Assembly (NCBI RefSeq): GCF_028595325.1
Contig: NZ_JAQQXR010000007.1
Span: 248,001 to 312,000, forward strand
DNA from: Janthinobacterium fluminis
GTDB taxonomy: Bacteria; Pseudomonadota; Gammaproteobacteria; Burkholderiales; Burkholderiaceae_D
Reading direction: 5' to 3'
DNA: 64,000 nucleotides
The notes under the pieces were generated by a model. The model made no database searches, had not been told where the DNA came from, and was given only the letters and a program-made list of their open reading frames with translations. This document shows, one piece after another, positions 60,622-64,000 of the stretch. Made by a program: the position numbers and the translations under genes. Each line of letters begins with the position of its first letter. The first letter of the stretch is position 1.

Positions 60622-61662
60622 CTATTCGCCCGAATCGTGGGGGCGGGGGCGCGCCTCGCCGGTGCGCGAAAACGCCGACCAGACCCACTTCCCGAGCGCG
60701 CCGAACAGCAGGCTGAAGAGCACCGCCAGCGGCACATTCTTCTGCAGTTTCTCCAGCCAGTCGTCGCTCTCGGCGGCGCCATCCTTGACGATGTAGGCGT
60801 TGCCGCGCAGGAAAATGGCGAGATTCGTCGGCGACAGCGTGAAGCGGCTCGCCCACAAGGTCGGCGCGTCGTCGCAATCGCCGGGCCGCAGCCCACGCGG
60901 CCACTTGAAATGCGCGTCCGGGCCGGCGGCGCAGACGAAGAACTTGTCGCGCTGGTCGGGCCGGCGCACCGTCATGTCGCGCAAGGGCAGCTCGCTGTGC
61001 GGATCGACGGCCGCCTCGCCGAGACGGAAGTTGGACTTCGGTTGCTCGACCGGAAAGAGCAGGGTGAAACGGCGCCCCTCGGGCACCACGACGTTGATGG
61101 GCACGGCGCCGGGCAGCGCCACGCTGGCGCCTGCGGCGAACTTGAGGGTCTTTTGCTCGGCCTGCGCGAGTGGCGCATCGTCGCCGAGCAAAACGCTCAG
61201 CTGCACCAGCGCCTGCGCGTGCCGCGTGCTCAGGCTCAGGCCCGGATGGGAGCCTTCGCCGATGTGGCCGATCTGCAGTTCCGGGGCGCCGCCCGTGCCG
61301 AGCAGGCGCACCTCTATCATGGTATGGCCGTTGCCCTTGAGCTTGCCGGTCCATAGTAGCGCGCCCTGCGCCGCAGGAATGTCGAGATGGAAGTCGCGCC
61401 GCACACTTGCGACCGTCGCCGCCTCCACGGCGGCCGCGTCGAAACGCACGTCGACGCCCTCGTTGTCGGCGCCTTCGACGGCGAAAACGGGAAGCGATGG
61501 CGCCTCGTCGAGGAGGCGCAGTATCAATTGCTCGCCGGTCTCCGCCGTCCACGCCTGCGCCTGATCGAGCGGGCGCGCGACGGGCAGGTGGCTCACGTAA
61601 TGGAACAGCAGGGCCGCCGCGACGAAGGCCGCCAGCGCGCCTATCCGCTGGCCCGTTTTCAT
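60622..61662 (-). CDS. Membrane protein of unknown function, cassette gene 2
   Basis: This is a 346-residue protein with one membrane segment near the N-terminus (about 8-28) and one near the C-terminus (VPLAVLFSLLFGALGKWVW, about 310-328). The soluble part between would lie in the periplasm. It is beta-rich and has two cysteines (FVCAAG and GDCDDA). I do not recognise its family. The ATG overlaps the stop of the upstream gene as ATGA, so the two are translated together. The pair lies between two copies of a tRNA-Leu-derived repeat. Longer frames upstream lie inside the partner gene and are not used. Confidence 0.68.
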   Translation of the reverse strand: MKTGQRIGALAAFVAAALLFHYVSHLPVARPLDQAQAWTAETGEQLILRLLDEAPSLPVFAVEGADNEGVDVRFDAAAVEAATVASVRRDFHLDIPAAQGALLWTGKLKGNGHTMIEVRLLGTGGAPELQIGHIGEGSHPGLSLSTRHAQALVQLSVLLGDDAPLAQAEQKTLKFAAGASVALPGAVPINVVVPEGRRFTLLFPVEQPKSNFRLGEAAVDPHSELPLRDMTVRRPDQRDKFFVCAAGPDAHFKWPRGLRPGDCDDAPTLWASRFTLSPTNLAIFLRGNAYIVKDGAAESDDWLEKLQKNVPLAVLFSLLFGALGKWVWSAFSRTGEARPRPHDSGE

Positions 61663-62639
61663 CGCGGGGCGATCGTGACGGAGGCGGGCGAGATGGCGCC
61701 GACCCAGCTCGGGTCGCCTTCGTTGAACCAGGCCCGCACCTGCAGGCGATGGACGCCCAGCGAGCGTTTGCCGGACTGGTCCTGGCCATCCCATGGCTGA
61801 CCCACGATGAGGCCCGGCGACAAGGCGTCGGCGCGGTTGGCGCGCACGCGCTGGACCTGGATCAGGCCGGAGGGACTGGCGAGGTAGCGCAAGATTTCCA
61901 CGGAGGCGTGGTTGAAATTGGACTTGACGCGATAACTGATGCGCGCCGGCTCCTGCGGAACGCGGGGCAGCGCCGGTTCAAACAGCAGTTGGTCGACGGC
62001 CACCGAGCCGATGGCGCGCGGCCCGGCGCCGATGCCGTAGACTTCGACCGGCGCCGGCGGGGCGGCGCCCGCGTCGCAGCTGCGCTGTTCGGACTGGACG
62101 ATGTACAGCGCGGCGCGCGCCTGCTTTGTGATGCCGTGCGGCAGATCGACCCGCACCAGGCGGCGGCCGGAGCGGCCGTCCATGTCGAGCAGGCGGGAAA
62201 ACACCCGCTCTTGATTCAGCATCACGTCGAGCCAGGTGCAACTGTTTGGCTTGGGAAGAAAATCGACCACCAGCGGCCAGCCGTCGTTGGTGAAGCCATA
62301 CACGGCGAAGGTGCCGACAGGATAGGAGTCGAGCATGCGCGGGCCGTTCAAGGCCAGATCCTCCTCATTGGCGCCGCGCTTGTCGTCCTTGCCCGTATTC
62401 TGCTGCTGGCCCAAGATGGCGAACAGCCCGGTGATCAGGGCGGGGAGCAGGGCTTCGCCGCGGCTGTCGCCGTGCCTGTCCCCGCGCGGGTACTCGGATG
62501 GCGGCGGCGGTGCTGGTTCGGTCTTGCCCGCGCCCCCTGTTTGCGCATAGGCCAGGCCAGCGGTGGCAGGCGACAGGCCCATCAGCACGCACAAGGTGTA
62601 GGTGCACAAGCGGGAAAAAATGCAGGCGCGGATTGTCAT
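61659..62639 (-). CDS. Exported protein of unknown function, cassette gene 1
   Basis: This is a 326-residue precursor with a signal peptide ending near AYAQT (about 33). A Pro-rich linker and a hydrophobic stretch (ALLPALITGLFAILG, about 63-77) follow. A C-terminal part (about 235-326) with SYRVKSNFNHASVEILRYL, VGQPWDGQDQSGKRS and LQVRAWFNEGD resembles immunoglobulin-like FlgD-type folds in style. I do not recognise the whole protein. GGAG stands about 7 bases before the ATG. It is the first gene of a two-gene unit and is probably secreted or membrane-attached. Confidence 0.68.
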   Translation of the reverse strand: MTIRACIFSRLCTYTLCVLMGLSPATAGLAYAQTGGAGKTEPAPPPPSEYPRGDRHGDSRGEALLPALITGLFAILGQQQNTGKDDKRGANEEDLALNGPRMLDSYPVGTFAVYGFTNDGWPLVVDFLPKPNSCTWLDVMLNQERVFSRLLDMDGRSGRRLVRVDLPHGITKQARAALYIVQSEQRSCDAGAAPPAPVEVYGIGAGPRAIGSVAVDQLLFEPALPRVPQEPARISYRVKSNFNHASVEILRYLASPSGLIQVQRVRANRADALSPGLIVGQPWDGQDQSGKRSLGVHRLQVRAWFNEGDPSWVGAISPASVTIAPR

Positions 62640-62762
62640 TTTTTAGCTCCGGCGAATACACATCGTCCTGCCGACGGATTCGGCGAGTAAGCGTTAGAGC
62701 GCGTCCCGCCGCCTCCGGTTCCGCCGGCTGTGCCAGTGTGCAAAATGACGGCGAGGGGGCAG

Positions 62763-62819
62763 GCTGTTTCCGACGCGGGATGGTGAGTCCCGTGCGTCTG
62801 GCTATTCCGCCATCCCGGC
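62763..62819 (-). pseudogene. tRNA-Leu remnant (5' part only)
   Basis: The segment matches the 5' part of the tRNA at 60371-60457 through the start of the variable arm, but the T-arm and 3' acceptor half are absent. The anticodon loop differs (CUCACCA in place of CUCAAAA). The upstream -10 box is lost, so it should not be transcribed. Confidence 0.82.
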
Positions 62820-62913
62820 GAGGGCGGCGCGCGCTCACCGATTTGACGCATTCCGGCAACCCTTTAACTTGTTTTTATATTTGCACAAGTATTCCGCTCA
62901 GGGATTGGGCGTA
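62763..62913. repeat. Direct repeat copy 2: tRNA-Leu fragment and upstream region
   Basis: This copy contains the tRNA remnant and the same upstream DNA as copy 1, including the block TTTGCACAAGTATT with one change after it. It ends about 50 bases before the permease start. Confidence 0.88.
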
Positions 62914-62965
62914 TCATCTCGCCTACCCTTAAGCACTCTGCCGCCCCTACCGGCAGGCCAGACGC

Positions 62966-64000
62966 ATGAAAAACAAGAAAATCCGCGAAATCATTCTCGG
63001 CAAGGCGCTCGATCCGATGAAGCTGGAGACGCGCCATTCGATGGCGCTGGTGGCCTTCCTGGCCTGGGTCGGTCTGGGCGCGGACGGCTTGTCCTCGTCC
63101 GCCTACGGCCCGGAGGAAACCTTCAAGGCGCTGGGCGGCCACGCCCACCTCGGCCTGTACATGGCCATCGCCACCGCCGTCACCGTCTTCATCATCGCGC
63201 TGGCCTACAACCAGGTGATCGAGCTGTTCCCCACCGGCGGCGGTGGCTACCGCGTCGCCAGCAAGCTGGTCGGCCCCTACATGGGCCTGATCTCCGGCTG
63301 TGCGCTGATCCTCGACTACGTGCTGACGATCGCCATCTCGATTGCCTCCGGCGTCGACGCGCTGGCCTCTTTCCTGCCGCTCGGCTTCCAGCCCTACAAG
63401 CTATGGGCGGAGGTGTTCTTCATCGGCCTGCTGATCGTGATGAACCTGCGCGGCCTGAAGGAGGCGATCCAGATCCTGCTGCCGATCTTCCTCGGCTTCG
63501 TCGCCACGCATCTGATCCTGATCGTCTACGGCATTTTCGCCCACGCCTCGCACCTGCCCGAGCTGGTCCCGAACACCCTGGTCGAAACCGGCGAGCTGGC
63601 CAAAAGCATAGGCTGGACCGGCGTCGCCGGCATGTTGCTGCTGGCCTATTCGCAGGGCGGCGGCACCTACACGGGGCTGGAGGCGGTGTCGAACAACGTC
63701 AACTTGCTGGCCGAGCCGCGCGTGCGCACCGGCAAGGTGACGATGTTGTACATGGCGCTGTCGCTGGCGTTCACGGCCGGCGGCATCATCCTGCTGTACC
63801 TGCTGTGGGACGCCATGCCGACGCCGGGCGAGACGCTCAACGCGTCCACCTTCAAGAGCATCATCGCCAGCATGGGCCTGGGCGGGCCGCTGCTGAACCA
63901 GGCGCTGCTGGTGATCGTGCTGGCCTTCGAGGCGGGCCTGCTGTTCGTCGCCGCCAACACCGGTTTCCTGGGCGGGCCGTCGGTGCTGTCGAACATGGCG
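62966..64000 (+). CDS. APC superfamily permease, 5' part
   Basis: 345 codons are visible and the gene runs out of the window. There are about nine hydrophobic segments. GADGLSSSAYGPEETFKALG near the start and FPTGGGGYRVASKLVGP are typical of the KimA/YdaO-like branch of the amino acid-polyamine-cation superfamily, which includes potassium importers. Transport of potassium or an amino acid is likely at the inner membrane, but the substrate is not proven. The tRNA-derived repeat copy 2 lies 52 bases upstream, so a 2.2-kb insertion separates this gene from the intact tRNA. Confidence 0.85.
   Translation, partial: MKNKKIREIILGKALDPMKLETRHSMALVAFLAWVGLGADGLSSSAYGPEETFKALGGHAHLGLYMAIATAVTVFIIALAYNQVIELFPTGGGGYRVASKLVGPYMGLISGCALILDYVLTIAISIASGVDALASFLPLGFQPYKLWAEVFFIGLLIVMNLRGLKEAIQILLPIFLGFVATHLILIVYGIFAHASHLPELVPNTLVETGELAKSIGWTGVAGMLLLAYSQGGGTYTGLEAVSNNVNLLAEPRVRTGKVTMLYMALSLAFTAGGIILLYLLWDAMPTPGETLNASTFKSIIASMGLGGPLLNQALLVIVLAFEAGLLFVAANTGFLGGPSVLSNMA

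Overview
The window is about 64 kb of GC-rich chromosome. Codon use, the purE-purC-Sua5 gene order and many close family matches suggest an Oxalobacteraceae-type betaproteobacterium of the Massilia/Duganella/Janthinobacterium kind. That placement is inferred from the genes. No 16S rRNA is present to prove it.

Region 1 (1-18.8 kb) is mostly housekeeping and metabolism. It holds the end of purE, purC, a Sua5-type enzyme, a GDSL esterase lipoprotein, OmpW, glutaryl-CoA dehydrogenase, a flavin reductase, msrA, a cyclopropane-fatty-acid-synthase-like methyltransferase, a hemerythrin-PdxH fusion, tcdA, thpR, an FKBP isomerase, cysK, a DUF2809 membrane protein, a BenE transporter and a two-domain M16 peptidase. 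It ends with a pair resembling TraM and TraL of IncP plasmids, without other transfer genes.

Region 2 (18.8-40.1 kb) is rich in signalling. It has a TPR-GGDEF diguanylate cyclase, pncC, and an overlapping operon of YfiR, a CHASE8-like hybrid kinase and a REC-PAS-GGDEF-EAL-REC protein whose cyclase domain looks dead. thiL, a MarR/MFS pair with a duplicated operator-like repeat, maeB, an ABC-type permease, a large Cache-PAS hybrid kinase and a polytopic glycosyltransferase-like protein follow.

Region 3 (40.2-55.9 kb) is the most unusual. A periplasmic protein joins an STN domain to a TonB-C-like domain. It is followed by an ECF sigma factor, a FecR-type regulator, a 4169-residue filamentous-haemagglutinin-like protein and a second ECF sigma factor. 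Near-identical ECF-type promoter motifs precede both the fecR-like gene and the giant gene. This looks like cell-surface signalling of the Fec type with an exported giant adhesin where a TonB-dependent receptor would normally be.

Region 4 (56-64 kb) is accessory and less GC-rich in places. It has a DUF7684 gene, a mosaic of IS5 and IS1182 transposase remnants, a VOC protein, small unknown secreted proteins and a 458-bp element with 17-bp inverted ends. A functional tRNA-Leu(CAA) follows. Its 5' half plus promoter region is repeated 2.36 kb away, and the two copies flank an overlapping pair of unknown genes. The window ends inside an APC-type permease.
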